From positions 3,286,001 to 3,350,000 of the forward strand of contig JAEBUN010000001.1 in the NCBI GenBank assembly GCA_023014365.1: 64,000 nt of DNA, in the 5' to 3' direction. Positions 9,839 to 21,500 of this stretch are shown in pieces; the first letter of the stretch is position 1, and each line of letters starts with the position of its first letter. The DNA comes from Lepiota brunneoincarnata (lineage: Eukaryota > Basidiomycota > Agaricomycetes > Agaricales > Agaricaceae). Under the pieces are notes generated by a model. That model saw only the letters and a list, made by a program, of their open reading frames with translations, did no database searches and was not told where the DNA came from. The translations under genes and the position numbers were made by a program.

Positions 9839-10049
9839 CAGTGACACACAAAACTGTTCCAATGTTTTGTACTTTTGACTTAAAGTAGTCATAGCTCAGT
9901 GAATAAAATGGATAGATTTGTGAATATATTTCTAAACATAGCCAAACATGTCATATCTGACCCTGCAAATTCGCGTTATGTAATACTTCCAAATGAGTCA
10001 ATTATGAATTTTGTAAGCATTTTAAGTCATTGAAACAGTTTTGTCAATA
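9839..10049 (+). repeat. Left terminal inverted repeat of Tc1-like element
   Basis: About 211 bp, matching 11233-11443 in inverted orientation. It carries ACAAAACTGTTCCAATG near its outer end (9847-9863) and the inverse, CATTGAAACAGTTTTGT, at its inner end (10029-10045), presumably transposase binding sites. Confidence 0.85.
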
Positions 10050-10253
10050 GTAATTTTTGATACTAATTCAAGCAATTACATGACTCTGTTGATTGTAAAT
10101 CAACAAGATCATGTGACTATGTGTCTTTGACATATAAATAGATGTGCTAACAGCCATGTCCTATCATTCTCAACCCCCCCACTTACCATAAAACCATTAT
10201 CTTCTATTCTAAAGAAAACCATCCTCTCTATACTAAATTCTCACCATTTCTAT

Positions 10254-11203
10254 ACTAAAATTGAGGCAATTGCTGGTGTTGGGCACAGTACCATATCCAG
10301 GCTAGCCTCTAAAAATTGTTCCAGCATTACCAAATCACTTGGAGGACATCCTTCAATACTCTCTACTACCAATATCTAGTGTACTATCTATCTTATCTCT
10401 GCTGGCAAGGCTGAAACTGCTGTAGATATAGCCAAATCTCTTGTTCCCATCATTGGAACATCAGTCTCTTCACAGATTGTGTTAAGGCATCTCAAACAGG
10501 CAGGAATGAAGGCTATAGTCAAGCAAAAAAAGCCTTTACCCTTTGACAAGCATAGGAGAGCTAGGCTGGATTTTGCTCTGACACACCAGCTTTGGACTGT
10601 GGAAGACTGGAAGCTGGTTGTATGGTCTGATGAGACCAAAATCAATTGTTTGGGGTCAGATGGGAGGAAGTGGGGATGGAAAAAGAAGGGAGAGGGGCTC
10701 AGTGAAAGACTGGTTCAGGAAACTCTGAAGTATAGAGGAGCATCAGTGATAGTTTGGGGTTGTATACTGTGGGATAGCCCAGGCTATGCAGTGAGGATTG
10801 ATAGAAGGATGGATGCAGAGTTGTTTGTGCAAATTTTGGAGAAGGATTTGAAGAAGAGTCTCCAGTGGTACAAGCTTAAACCCCAAGATATCATCTTCCA
10901 GCAACATAATGATTCCAAACACAAGAGTGTATTGGCCCCAGAATGGTTTCAAAAATATCATTTTAGGCTGCTAATCTGGCCAGCACATCACCTGACCTCA
11001 ATCCCATTGACCACTTATGGGATTATGTGAAGAGAATGCTGGGAGAGTATGAATCTCCTCTCAAGGGTATAAAGGAGTTGTAGTAGGAGGTAGAGAAGGA
11101 GTGGGATGCTATTTCAGCTTCTGAGTATCAGAAGTTAATTGAAAGTATGCCTAGGAGAGTAGCAGCTGTTCTCAAAGCCAAAGGGAGCCATTCTAAGTAC
11201 TAG
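10254..11203 (+). pseudogene. Tc1-like DDE transposase, inactivated
   Basis: The N-terminal helix-turn-helix region (GVGHSTISRLA) is followed by a stop near 10378. The main block (10479-11030) has the first catalytic Asp in WSDETK and VIVWGC. The second motif reads QQHNDSKH where the family has a D before ND, so the catalytic Asp is His. A one-base shift near 10985 moves the last motif, SPDLNPIDHLW, into another frame. That motif has Asp where Tc1 proteins usually have Glu. Two further stops occur near 11080. The C-terminal frame ends at about 11203. Full length would be about 316 residues, normal for Tc1. Confidence 0.88.
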
Positions 11204-11232
11204 AAATAATGCAATGGCCTGGTATAATATGT

Positions 11233-11443
11233 CATTGACAAAACTGTTCCAATGACTCAACATGCTTACAAAATTTATAATTGCCCAATTTGGAAGTATT
11301 CCATAATGCGACTTTGCAGGGTCAGATATGACATGTTTGGCTATGTTTATAAATATATTCAGAAATTTAGTCATTTTATCCATTGAGCTATCACTACTTT
11401 AAGTCAAAAGTATACAACATTGGAACAGTTTTGTGGGTCACTG
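11233..11443 (-). repeat. Right terminal inverted repeat of Tc1-like element
   Basis: Inverted copy of 9839-10049, with the same pair of facing 17-base motifs at its inner (11238-11254) and outer (about 11418-11434) ends. The two repeats differ by scattered substitutions, so the insertion is not recent. Confidence 0.85.
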
Positions 11444-11445
11444 TA

Positions 11446-12605
11446 AAGGAGAAGTTAATGTGCCCTTGAAGTTATTGTTGGGGGTGCTGCCTTTGTTGTT
11501 ACTGTTGGCAGGCTTGGCGGCAGGTTGGGTGTTGGACGAGATGGATGGATGGATTGCCTCCAGGTTTCCTAGAGGTGGTCAGGTCCAAAGTGGCTTTGGC
11601 GTGGGCCTTCTCACGTTGGCGCTCCCAGTAGCAAGCATCGATCTTCATAGCTGCTGCTCACATTTCAATGAAGGTATCAGGCTTGCCATCAGGCTGATTG
11701 GACAGGATATCCTGGATGCAGTTGGGGAGGCCTTTGTAGTAGCGGTGACAAAATACTTCATCACCCCAGTGGAGTTGGCCAGCTAGGCAGAGAGAGTCGA
11801 TGTTGTAGATGGCAATCTTCTCATCGTAGCACATTTGGAGGGAGTCAAGCTGCTCAGCAGCTTCTCCGGTCAGATCCGCAGGACCAAAATTGGTCTGCAG
11901 TTCCAGGGTGAACTGGTCCCAGTCCTCAATCCAATCATGCATTATTCTGTGGTTGTCGGCCTCATTGAGGCTGATTTTGAAGTGTTGCTGTGCCACACCC
12001 ATAAGATACGTCAACATGAAGTTGACCTTGGTGGCAGGGATAGCAAACTGAGCTGGGTTAGTATGGAAGTAGAGTCAGTACTGGAAAAGGAAGAGTTTAA
12101 GTTTGGCAGGGTTGGAACCTGTAAAGATGTCAGGTTCGCAAGCTTTGGTATGGGGAGTTTGGGGGGGCTGTGGGGCTTGAGAGTTCCCACAGCCATCCAT
12201 TTGATTGGCTATGCATTGGAAAACTCAGAGCAGGAGTCTATCATGGTCATCTCAGTTATTGCCAGGTGGGATGTTGTTGTTGTTGTCACTGTTGTCTGAT
12301 GGTTCATCGTCGCCCGGGGGCCCATCCCCATTGTCAGGATAGTCATCGGGATCACCAGGGTCACTGGGATCAGGATTGGGGTCGGGGCCTTCATTGGGGC
12401 TGTCAGGGGTCTGGAATAGTGAGGGTTGTATATCTTTGGAAAACCAGTCTGGAGTTGAGGGCATGACCGATTGTTGGCAAGAGTGAGAAGCCCTCGAGGA
12501 GTCTGGTTGCAGTTCCTCAGAAGGAGGTTGTCGAGTTATGCATTTGCTACGGCAAGCAGCTGGATTTACCAGGGTGTGGGGACAGGTGACTGTTTGAGAG
12601 ACCAT
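11446..12605 (-). pseudogene. Gag of chromovirus copy II, broken and internally deleted
   Basis: It starts at 12605 like copy I (MVSQTV) and keeps the acidic Asp/Pro/Asn tract. A stop near 12252 breaks the frame. The capsid core is visible again at 11658-12017 (LTYLMGVAQQHF, YDEKIAIYN). The region encoding the zinc knuckle and the end of gag is missing: sequence jumps from copy-I-like 3438 to copy-I-like 3068 at about 11461. The Tc1-like element lies directly beyond that join. Confidence 0.85.
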
Positions 12606-12658
12606 GGTTAGAAAAATTCAGAGTGTGGGGGACAGGAGGAGTTTGAGTCTGATAATAC

Positions 12659-13320
12659 TGTGAGAGCTGGTGTGGATCGGGACCGAAGTGGAGGGTTGGG
12701 GTGGTATCCTTGATATAAGGGCACTGGGGAATGGGGCGAAGTCAGTACATAGACTTTGGAACCGAGGCGGAGTACTTTGGGTGGGGGGGTTGGACTTGTG
12801 GCCTCAGCTTATGTGCTGTGCCCTCCTACTGTCCTAGTCCATATTTCAGGAAGTCGGAGCCAAAGCAGAGTGAGGCAGAAGAGAGGAGAGGATATGGAAC
12901 AGGGAGCTAGTCCACTGCTCAATTCAATTATCAGACTGAAGAGTACAAGCCAAGTACCTATGGTATATATACTACTGGCCTTATGAACTATGACTTGTAC
13001 TGACTACATGCAGAGCAAAGCAGAGACTGATATAGTTACAAACAGATTACAAACGGATTACAAATGGAATAGAAACCAGTACAGGTACGGAGACTGATAA
13101 TGTATCTTGACTATGGACAGGAAATGGAGACTGGAACTAGAGACACCAAGGGTCAGGTGACCACAGCACATGTGGAGGTGGTTGCGTGATTGGGGCAGTG
13201 GGTTACGGTCGGAGCAAGTTGGGGCCAAGTCAGAGGGCAGAGGGTTGTTGTGTGGAGCACACATGGAATTGAGAAGCCAAAGTTTAAGTGATTAGACTCT
13301 GAGTTGGCATGGATATAACA
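12659..13320 (-). repeat. 5' LTR of chromovirus copy II
   Basis: 662 bp, ending TGTGAGAGC on the inner side and GGATATAACA on the outer side. It belongs to the family of 4643-5303, with many CG sites changed to TG or CA. The TATA box (near 12963-12970) and the primer site next to the LTR (AGTCTGATAATAC) are kept. Confidence 0.9.
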
Positions 13321-14163
13321 TCTGGGCTTAATCCAGACATTATTAAAGCCCCATTGGACATCCAACTTGATGAAGTACTTGGCCCCTTGGAGCTGCACAA
13401 CTAGCATGGAGATGAGGGGGAGGGGTACTTGTTCTTTACTGTGAGGGTGTTGAGTGCTCAGTAATCCTGTACCAGGTGAAGCAAACCATCCTTTTTTTTG
13501 ATAAAGAAGACTGGAGAGGCCATAGGAGACTTAGATGGGTGTATTTGACCCAAAGACAAGTTTTCCTGTAGGAATTTGTCCAATTCCTTTTGCTCAAGAG
13601 AGGACAGTGGGTAGACCTTGCACCCCTTGGGGTCCACCCCAGGAATAAGCTCTATAGTGTGATCCCAGGGTCGGTGATCCAGGAGCATGTCAAAGGACTC
13701 TTTGGTTACTGCCAACAGTGTGTGCTTGGCATGGTTCTGATAGTGTAAGACCACATTTACCACTTTGGAGATTTGGCCAGCCTCATTTGGAGTTCCATCT
13801 ACATTGAACACTGGGATGGGGTTGGATAGGTGGCGAGTACTGAGGTGAGTGGCACAAACAAAATCTTGGTCAATGAAGGAACCAGTTGCTCCAGAATCCA
13901 TCAATGCCTTGACTGTTTTGCATTTGGCCAAGTCAGTGGTCTCAAGTTCTACTATCAGCTGGAGGGATTTGGATTCCAAATCAGAGTAAGTGATGACTGG
14001 TCTCTTTGGAAGGTGGCATTTCCAATGGGGACGTTGCATTGGAGTTTTGGGGGGTGGTGGTGTGTCTTTGGAGGTTGGTAGGGAATCAGAAATGGGTTCT
14101 ATTTCATCTACCAACAAAACAGAGAACCTATTACTTGAATGTGGTGGGGGCACACCAGTCACC
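13321..14163 (-). pseudogene. Protease and RT N-terminus, second Ty3 family
   Basis: An open frame of about 234 codons carries the aspartic protease motif ALMDSGATGSFID and then the RT entry region (SLEQKELDKFLQENLSLGQIHPSKSP and FFIKKKDG). A frame change near 13440-13458 leads to the next RT block, KYFIKLDVQWGFNNVWIKP (13322-13407), where the gene is cut by the chromovirus LTR. On its 5' side it begins at the edge of the 1.87-kb repeat. Confidence 0.82.
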
Positions 14164-16032
14164 TGTTGAAAAGCAGATTACTTTACAGGATTGAAAATGA
14201 AGTTCATTAACAAGTTTGCTAATTCCAACTTTATAAGTTTGTGGGGGAGAGGTTATCGCAAATCTCCAGAAATATATTCAATTCTAATGTTTTTAGGGTT
14301 TTGGTAAGTTTTTCTCTTAGTCTCCAACTAGACAGACAGTTGTCCTATCTGAATACAATGGGAACTTTGATGGTTGTTACTATATAATATGTTAGCTAAT
14401 ATCTTCACAATTCAATAAGTCAGGCAAAACACAAGCTTTCACAATCAATGAGCCTCCATAGACCTAGCAGACAACATGTTCTAACAGGCCCTAGCATACT
14501 ATGTCCTTTTCTCTTGACAATACTATAAATTTACACTACCCAGTGAGACAGGCTTTTGACAAGCTCCTGCAGTAAGTGTCTTTAAGCTAGTAGGCCTAGT
14601 GGACAGCATTATCTAATGGGCCCTAGTACACTACAGCTTCTGAACAATGCAATAAAACGTTATACAACTCAGCAAGACAGGCTTCTTGCAAGCTCCTGCA
14701 GTAAGTATCTTTAAACTAGATAGACCTAGTGGACAGCATTATCAACAGGCCCTAGCATACTATGTTTGCTTCTCAATTAAACAGCTCTACAATTCAATGG
14801 TATACTTCTGAGGCAAGGCCTCTAAGAGGAACCCAAAGAAATGGAAGTTAGTGAACTTTCTACTTAAGAACAGAAGAGTTGTATCAACTTGTATTCAGCT
14901 CTCGAGTCAAGCAGAAGGGTCCATCAATATCTCAATCATTTCAAAGGGTCTGGTTTTAAAGAGTATAACTCTTTAAGTCTCTGGTGGTCTATGACCAAAG
15001 AAAATTGTGTAAAATTGCTTTATATTCCTATCCTAATTGACCATACAATTAGGGGGGGAAAATAGGCAAGCAGTTTCTTGCCTCCCATGTAATTTACAGA
15101 TAAGTTTTTATAACAATATACAATTATCTTATGGGTATACCTGAAACAAGCCTTTAGCTTCACCATTTTATTGTCTCCTCATCATTTAGGAGTATCATTC
15201 TAGGAGTTCCAATACCAGCAACATAATTTGCTCTCAGGAACTTGCTCCCTAAGTGCCTGGCTATTTATATCACAGCCAGTCAGGTTAGTGAGTTTCCTTG
15301 CTAACTCTTATCTACAGGTTTTTATCTTTTTCTTGGATTCTCCACACCCAGGTTCTCAACTCTAATGTCCTAAAAGTTCACTTCCATAGCCTTCAGGTAG
15401 TAAACTAATATTAGAATTTAATTAGCTTGTTCCATTCTTATCAATCTTTATTTTCTAGTTCATCATTTCTGGTCTCTTTTGTTACTATGAGGGAGCATCC
15501 ATCCCTGAGTACCCTCTTGAATACCCCCATCTGATCTTTTATCTTTCAATACCATCAGAGCCATTCCAAGGGAACATCCTTACCAGGAAATTACATAGCT
15601 AATTTCTAAATTCTCTTGTCAAGATTTGCTTCCAGGACCTGTTGCTATGGCTAGGTACCATATGAAGGTCATAAGCATTACAACTTGTCTGCTTTCTAGG
15701 GCAGAGGTGAAGAAATGGGTCTTTTGTGTAGTCATGAGTATCCTAACTAATATCTTAGTTAACATGGTATCAGATACAATGCTCAGGTACATTCATACCA
15801 GAGTCATTCTTCCATAGCCTTATCACTAATAAGTTAGTTAACAGCACTTTTTACTTGTCTGGGTGTTCTGGTTCTGTTTCTGAGACATCTGCCTTCACAT
15901 ATTTTAGATAGTATTCTAATCTCTCACACCCAGTGTCTGACCATGGCTATATACTGATATTATTTGGTAACAGAGAGTTAGTTACTTTATTAGCTGGTGA
16001 TTTCACAAATGAAATGATTTTGTGGTGCAACA
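14164..16032. repeat. 1.87-kb repeat R, copy 1 (solo-LTR-like)
   Basis: About 1869 bp beginning TGTTG and ending CAACA, inside the second Ty3 relic. A sister copy lies at 27097-28966 with the same ends, so the limits are well supported. It holds three imperfect units of about 131 bp starting near 14463, 14595 and 14725, with the motif GGCCCTAG. TG...CA-type ends suggest a solo LTR, but I see no clear target duplication and no coding region. This copy is much more decayed at CG sites than copy 2. Confidence 0.75.
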
Positions 16033-17280
16033 CCATCACATTGCTGAAAATCCTCCTCTGATACCACCTCTGCTTCTCCCCCTCTCAGAATTCCACCTCT
16101 GCATTAGCTCCTCTCATTCCTCCAGATCCATGTACCAGATGTTGTGATAGAGTGGGCACTTGGCCTTCATGTGTCCTGGTCTTTTACAGCAATAGCAAAG
16201 TTGGGGAAGTCCTGATTTCTGCTTGGAGGCATCAATGTCCATAGAGACTGGATTTCCTGGGGAGGGGTTAGAATGGGTGAGAGGGCATGGAGGGGCTGAG
16301 GGTTGGACTGTTGGCATGAAGGAGGGGAGTCTGACATATCCTGGGGGAGGCCTAGAGGTGGAGGGAAGTGGGGAGCAAGCATTAGAGCAGAATACCTCAT
16401 TTGCCATCCAGGCTTGGTCTACCTGTCATGCTGCTGAGTACCAGGCCTCTGGATCTGAGTTGGAAGGGCAGCCTGCTGGGAGAGTGGTGATGGCATTCTG
16501 GATGGAAGGGCACAGACCTCAGCAGAATTTGACCACAATGACCCAAGGGTCTCAGTACCCAGACTCAGAGATGAGAACCTTGAAGGTGTCTAGGTAGTCC
16601 TTAACTGTGTGTTCTTGCTGGTGGTACAATGGGGACTCCAATGTATTCAGGGGGTTGGCTTCAGCATTGACAGGGAAAAACCAACTCTTGAACTGTTCAG
16701 TAAAGTCCCACCAGTCTGTAAATGGAAATCCACCAATACTCACTTCCAAGTGGAATAGCTCATCAGCCCATTGCACCACATGTCCCAACTTCATGTATGA
16801 GAGGGTCCACAGTATTTTCTGTTCATCAGAACAGAATTGATCCACTGAGAGCCTGATGTAGAGCTGGTATGCATTCAAAAATGCATGACCCTTGGCACGT
16901 TCTCTGTCAAATTTGGGTGGGGTTGCCACCTTGGCCTTGGTAGAGGTGTGTGGTGGAGGTGATGGTGGACAGGAGTGGAGAGTGGGAGGAGGGGGGTTGT
17001 GAATCACAGCTCAGGTTTCATACTCTCCTTGGTTGAGGGGTGTGGCTGAGATAGGAAGGGGGGGGGTGTTAGGGTGCTGGCATCCTACTGAGTCCATGAG
17101 GTTTTAGAGGATGTCACATATGCCATTCACTATGTCTGCCATGTTCCATTCGGCTTTAGCTTGTCAGACCTGTACAGCCACCATGTCTGTGAGTAGTGAG
17201 CCCATAGCCCCCCCAATGGTTATTTGAGTTGGTGGTTGCTGCTGCCACTCTTGGGACATTTTGGTGAAGGTGCTGGGAGG
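16033..17280 (-). pseudogene. Gag of second Ty3 family, broken
   Basis: A likely start at about 17260 (MSQEWQQQ) is followed by stops. The capsid core is open at 16552-17007 (PPKFDRERAKGHAFLNAYQLYIRLS, split by no stop) and contains the WTLSYMK and WADE motifs usual in basidiomycete Ty3 Gag proteins. A frame change precedes the zinc knuckle CYCCKRPGHMKAKC at 16114-16407. The gene ends at the repeat boundary. Confidence 0.8.
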
Positions 17281-18011
17281 TAGAGGAAGGGTGTAGTTAG
17301 CATGGGAGAAGTGGTGTAGCTTGTGCAAGTGTTGTCAATGGCCAGTCCTCTGAGAATAGACTCAATTCTTTTGTAAGAGCAACCTGGTTGTTGCATCACA
17401 TTGACTGAGCAGGGGGAAACCTTAAAGAATCGAGTAAGGTTTCTCTGAGCTCATCTACACTACTTATACTACTTGCTGTAAGTCCAAGTTAAGTAATCTA
17501 CTCTACATAAATGGCTGTGAAGTGTCAGGGATGTCTAAAGTGGGTATGGTCAGGAATGGACTTGGGACAGAGTCACATATGCCAATAAGGGTTTGCATCT
17601 GCATTGGAGGGGCATAGGAAGGAACTCCGAGCACTGGAGTGCTGGAGGACTGAATTCCAGGCCAAAGGGGGCTGGGGATGAGATTTCCGAATGCAGGAAG
17701 GCAGGGAATTGGATTTCTGAGCATAGGGAAGCTGGGGATTGGGTTTCCAAACATAGAGAGGCAGGGAATTGGATTTCCAAGTGCTAGGAGGTTGGGAATC
17801 AGATTTCCGAATTTGAGGTTATGAGCAGTGACCTGAAGTTCCCCTTACATCCAGGGCATGCAAAGAGATGGTGAGAGGAGGCAATAGCACAGACCTTGAT
17901 GAGACCTTTGCAGTAGATCTAGCAGAGGGCTTGTCAACTGAGTTGGCCAAGGAAGCCTCTGCAGAAAATCCAGCAGAGGGCTCATTGACTGGGTTGCACA
18001 ATGACACAATG
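17281..18011. other. Unassigned stretch between Ty3 relic and LINE A1
   Basis: No gene was recognised. It may be the leader or LTR remains of the Ty3 relic. It contains a 30-bp minisatellite (17622-17820) and, near 17890-18000, two diverged copies of a 54-base unit with the word CAGAGGGCT. Short open frames here are repeat-driven and not credible as genes. Confidence 0.5.
17622..17820 (+). repeat. 30-bp minisatellite
   Basis: About six and a half head-to-tail units with an exact 30-base period, typified by 17682-17711 (GATTTCCGAATGCAGG...). Units vary at several positions. On the minus strand the unit would give a 10-residue Pro/Ser-rich peptide repeat, because 30 is a multiple of three. Confidence 0.85.
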
Positions 18012-18522
18012 GAGATTACACATCGTCAAGAACTCGAGGGCTGCTGACACGGCCACCATGTTCTTTGAGATCTGGGACTCTCAGCAGGGTTCCAACGCGA
18101 AGACAGTCTCTCAACGCATCATCACCATCGATGGCACTCCGTGCAGGATAATTCCCATGAAGGCCAACCCCGGTGTCCCCCTCTGCCAGTGATGCTGGAA
18201 GTGGGGGCATCCCTCTCTGGCCTGCTGACGGGAGGCCATCCGCTGCTCTCACTGTGGCGGTCCGCACTCCCCGACTAACCATCGGGCGTTTGTGGCGTGT
18301 TGCAAGGGGCAGCCCAACCATAGGCTGCCTATTGCCCCCACCCCCGCTGACCGTCCCTGCCCTCACGCACCTGTGTGCGTGAACTGCGGCAGCGCTCACG
18401 CTGCGTCAGCTTTGGCCTGCCTGTTCTGGGCTCACCGCTTCGGTCGGGAGTGGATTGAGCGCCGGTACGATTCTCTGGTAAGGGTCCGTTCCCCACCGCA
18501 TCAGCCCCGCTTACCCCAATGA
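18012..18522 (+). pseudogene. LINE-A ORF1 (Gag-like) C-terminus, CCHC knuckles
   Basis: The frame contains FFEIWDSQQG and then three Cys/His motifs: CQ(stop)CWKWGHPSLAC, CSHCGGPHSPTNH...CC and CVNCGSAHAAS...C. An in-frame TGA at 18190 replaces the second Cys of the first knuckle, and a shift follows near 18229. The end of ORF1 (TGA 18520-18522) overlaps the ORF2 ATG. ORF1 proteins of this type coat the LINE RNA. Confidence 0.82.
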
Positions 18523-21500
18523 ATAGGGACCGTCAGGAACCTAGGAGATTGAGGAGAGCATGTCGTATATGGTCACAGAATGTATTTCATAGTTACATTC
18601 TTGTGGACTCTTTGCTAGAACAATTCAAGGATGACGTTGATATGTTCTTACTACAGGAGCCGCCTTGGCGCTCCGTTTGTCATGTTCCGTCCTCCTCTGA
18701 CCCTGATGGGGATGAGGTTGTCGGGGTGCCCAAGCATCTGGAGTGGCTGTGCCTGTTCTGCCCTCCTTCTTCCCCAGATCAGCCTCCTTGGGTTATGGCG
18801 TATGTACATAACCGGATGATGCGGCTCTGGCCCTTGCTTCAACGTGATGTCGTCGATCACCACGACGTCATGGCCATCTCCATGTTCTTGCATGGGGAGG
18901 CTGTGTACTTTCTCAACGTCTACTTGGACAACAGGCAGTCAGGCATTTGCTATCTTGCGGATGCTGTTGACTCTCTCCCGCAGTGTGCCCTCATGTCGGG
19001 GGACTTTAACTGCCGCTCGCCGCAGTGGGACCCGTGGGTTCCCCACAATCCTGCTGCTGCTGCCTCCCTGCTGGAAACGGTGGACTCAGTAGGCCTGAAT
19101 CTCTCGCTCCCTGAGAACCCGGGCCCCACGCATTTCCCCTTTGAGGAGGGGCTGGCTTCTACTGTGATTGACCTTGTGTTTGCGAGGGCGGCTGCGGGCC
19201 ATTTGCCACTTCCCACGTGGTGTCCCGATCTGCAGGGTCAATCTGATCACTGCCCCCTCCGGATCACTGTCCCTCTGGAAGCCTTCAAGGAGGCTGTGCC
19301 CAGGTGCTCACTGAAGCAGGATTTGGATGAGGAGGCCAAGTTCCTAGCTGAGGTATCGATGAGGCTTATGGGCCTGGATTATCCAGACCTGGGCTCATCC
19401 AACAGGATCAACGAGGTGGCCCTGGCTATCTCTGCGGTCTTCTCTGGGGCGTGGCTTGCCCACTCCAAGGAGGTCTGTGTCGTCTCGCGGTCTAGACCGT
19501 AGTGGGACAATGAGTGCTCACGCACTTACGCAGCGTATTCTCAGTCTCGGGACTGGGAGGATGCTCACACGTTCAAGCGGACCTGGAAGGCCACCAAGTG
19601 CAAGTTCTTCGATGAGCGCATCGAGGAGATTGCTTCTACCAACAAGCACCCCTGGGACCTGATGGACTGGGTTAGGGCGCGCAAGTTGCCCCCCTGCGAG
19701 GCGATCCGCTATTGGGATCACCCCTACAATACTCTCGAGAAGCTCTGGGAAGGGCTCCACAGTTCTTACAACGCTGCTAATGACTGCCCGGTTGATGTTG
19801 GGGTTCTTGATCAGATTGATCCGCTCCCACCGCAGGAGTGGCTGGTCTTCTCTGACTTGGAGATGCACGAGGCCCTGCGCGTGTGTTCCTCTTTGTCTTC
19901 ACCCAGTCCGGACCACATTATGTGGATGCACCTCAAGTCCGTTCTGGCAGGCCCAACGGTTACCCGTTTGGTCTGTTGGATCGCCGATGCCTGCATGGAG
20001 TGCGGGCACTGGCCTCGTCACTTTAAGGAGAGCGTGTCGGTTATCATACCGAAGCCTGGCAAGCCCTCCTATGCCACTCCGAAGGCGTTCCGACTGATCG
20101 TCCTTCTTAACACTCTTGGTAAGCTTATCGAGAAAATGATCTTGTGCTGCTTGCAGTTTGAGGCTGTCAAGTTTGGCATGTTCCATCTGAACCAGTTCGG
20201 CGGTGTGATCCAGCAGTCCACCAAAGATGCTGGTGCCTACCTCGTGCACCTTGTCCATGCCGGGTGGGCCCACGGGTTGAAGACGAGTGTTCTCGCCTTC
20301 GACATTGCACAGTTCTTCCCATCCCTGAATCATGGGATGCTTCTTGCAGTTCTTGCTCGGCAGGGGTTCTCCCCATGTGTGGGCCGGTTCTTCACTTCTT
20401 ATCTCACAGGGAGGTTCACCAGCTATGCCTGGAATTCCTTCCTGTCTGAGCCGTTCCGGGCGGAGGTGGGGGTGGGCCAGGGGTCTGCCCTCTCACCCGT
20501 CCTGTCCGGCCTCTACCTGGCACCCACCATGTATATTATCAAGTGGAGGCTCCCTCAGCCGGGCCTCTTGCTCCTGTCTTACATCGACAACGGTACCATC
20601 GTGGCGCAGGCCTGGGACCTGGACGCTAACTGCGTCCTTCTCCACAGGTCTTACAAGGCTGTCCATGACACCTTCACTTGGTTCGCACTGGTCGTGGAGC
20701 ACGACAAGTCCGAGCTCTTCCATTTCTCACGGGATCGTTCCAGTGAGAACCCCCCGGTGGACTTGGGGTTTCCCCCATTCACTGGCGCCACTCCCCTCTG
20801 GCCCAAGACCTATTGGAGGTACTTGGGCTTCTATTTCGATCGTGCCCTTACGTTTAAGGAGCATGTTCGCTTCTACTCTACCAAGGCCATCTCCACGGTC
20901 AAGGCCATGGGGATGCTTGGTAATTCTGTCCGGGGGCTTCTACCAGACCAGAAGCGCCTTCTATATCGGTCGTGCATGGTTCCTATAGCCATGTACGGCT
21001 TCCGCTTGTGGTACTACCAGGGCGCCAGGTGTAAGGGCGCTTTGGACCACCTTCGCCGGATGCAGTGGCGGGCTGCACTCTGGATCACCAGCACCTTTAG
21101 GACGTCACCCGATAGGGGGGTTAGGGCCATTGTGGGCCTGATCCCCATTCATCTTCATCTCCGGAAGCTCTGTGACCGTGCCGAGTTGCGGTACACCATG
21201 CTTGCTCTGGGTCATCCTGTTCGTGCCCTCCTTGGTTGGGGCTACAGCGGTGATCTCCGGTCCCACGTCCGGTCTATAGCCAGGCTCCCTCCCCGTGAGT
21301 TGATCCCCGTGAGTTGATCAAGGTGAAGGGGCCCATTGTTGACGCTAACCAGCGTCTTGCTGCCCTCGCTGGGCCTTTCGATGCTGTTGCGCCGGAGGCT
21401 TGGTCGGGATGTCATCTCTTGGATGTGTACCCGGAGCAGGTCCACTTCCACTCCTACGACCGGGGGGCGGAGGGCGCCCTTATGGCCCATGTTGCGGCTC

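Larger units (their letters stand above)
9839..11443 (+). mobile_element. Tc1-like DNA transposon with long inverted repeats
   Basis: A 1605-bp element flanked by the dinucleotide TA on both sides (9837-9838 and 11444-11445). The ends start CAGTGAC and are inverted copies of about 211 bp. Chromovirus copy I supplies the empty site: AGTAACTAAAGGAG near 3046-3059 has a single TA at this position. A transposase remnant lies inside. Tc1/mariner elements transpose by cut and paste into TA. This copy is dead because its transposase is broken, but its ends look well kept. Confidence 0.93.
6966..13320 (-). mobile_element. Chromovirus copy II, decayed, with nested Tc1-like element
   Basis: On the minus strand: 5' LTR 12659-13320, gag remnant 11446-12605, and pol remnant 9838 down to 6966. 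A Tc1-like element occupies 9839-11443. Relative to copy I about 370 bases covering the gag zinc knuckle and the gag/pol junction are deleted (copy I 3069-3437). Most differences from copy I are C-to-T or G-to-A, commonly at CG. The element is inserted in the RT of another Ty3 family at 13321. Confidence 0.88.
13321..17280 (-). mobile_element. Relic of a second Ty3/Gypsy family
   Basis: On the minus strand gag (17280 to 16033) is followed by protease and the start of RT (14163 to 13321). The proteins differ clearly from the chromovirus above (protease MDSGATGSFID; knuckle CYCCKRPGHMKAKC). A 1.87-kb repeat splits it at 14164-16032, and chromovirus copy II is inserted in its RT at 13321. It therefore predates both. 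No LTR of its own was recognised; the rest of RT, RNase H and integrase would lie beyond the chromovirus. Confidence 0.8.

Noticed and set aside
17622..17820. Regular repeats resembling a CRISPR array
   Set aside because: Units abut each other with no unique spacers, and the window is eukaryotic; it is a minisatellite.
18001..18192. Start of a separate gene at 18001
   Set aside because: The frame is the truncated C-terminal part of LINE-A ORF1, recognised by FFEIWDSQQG and the knuckles.
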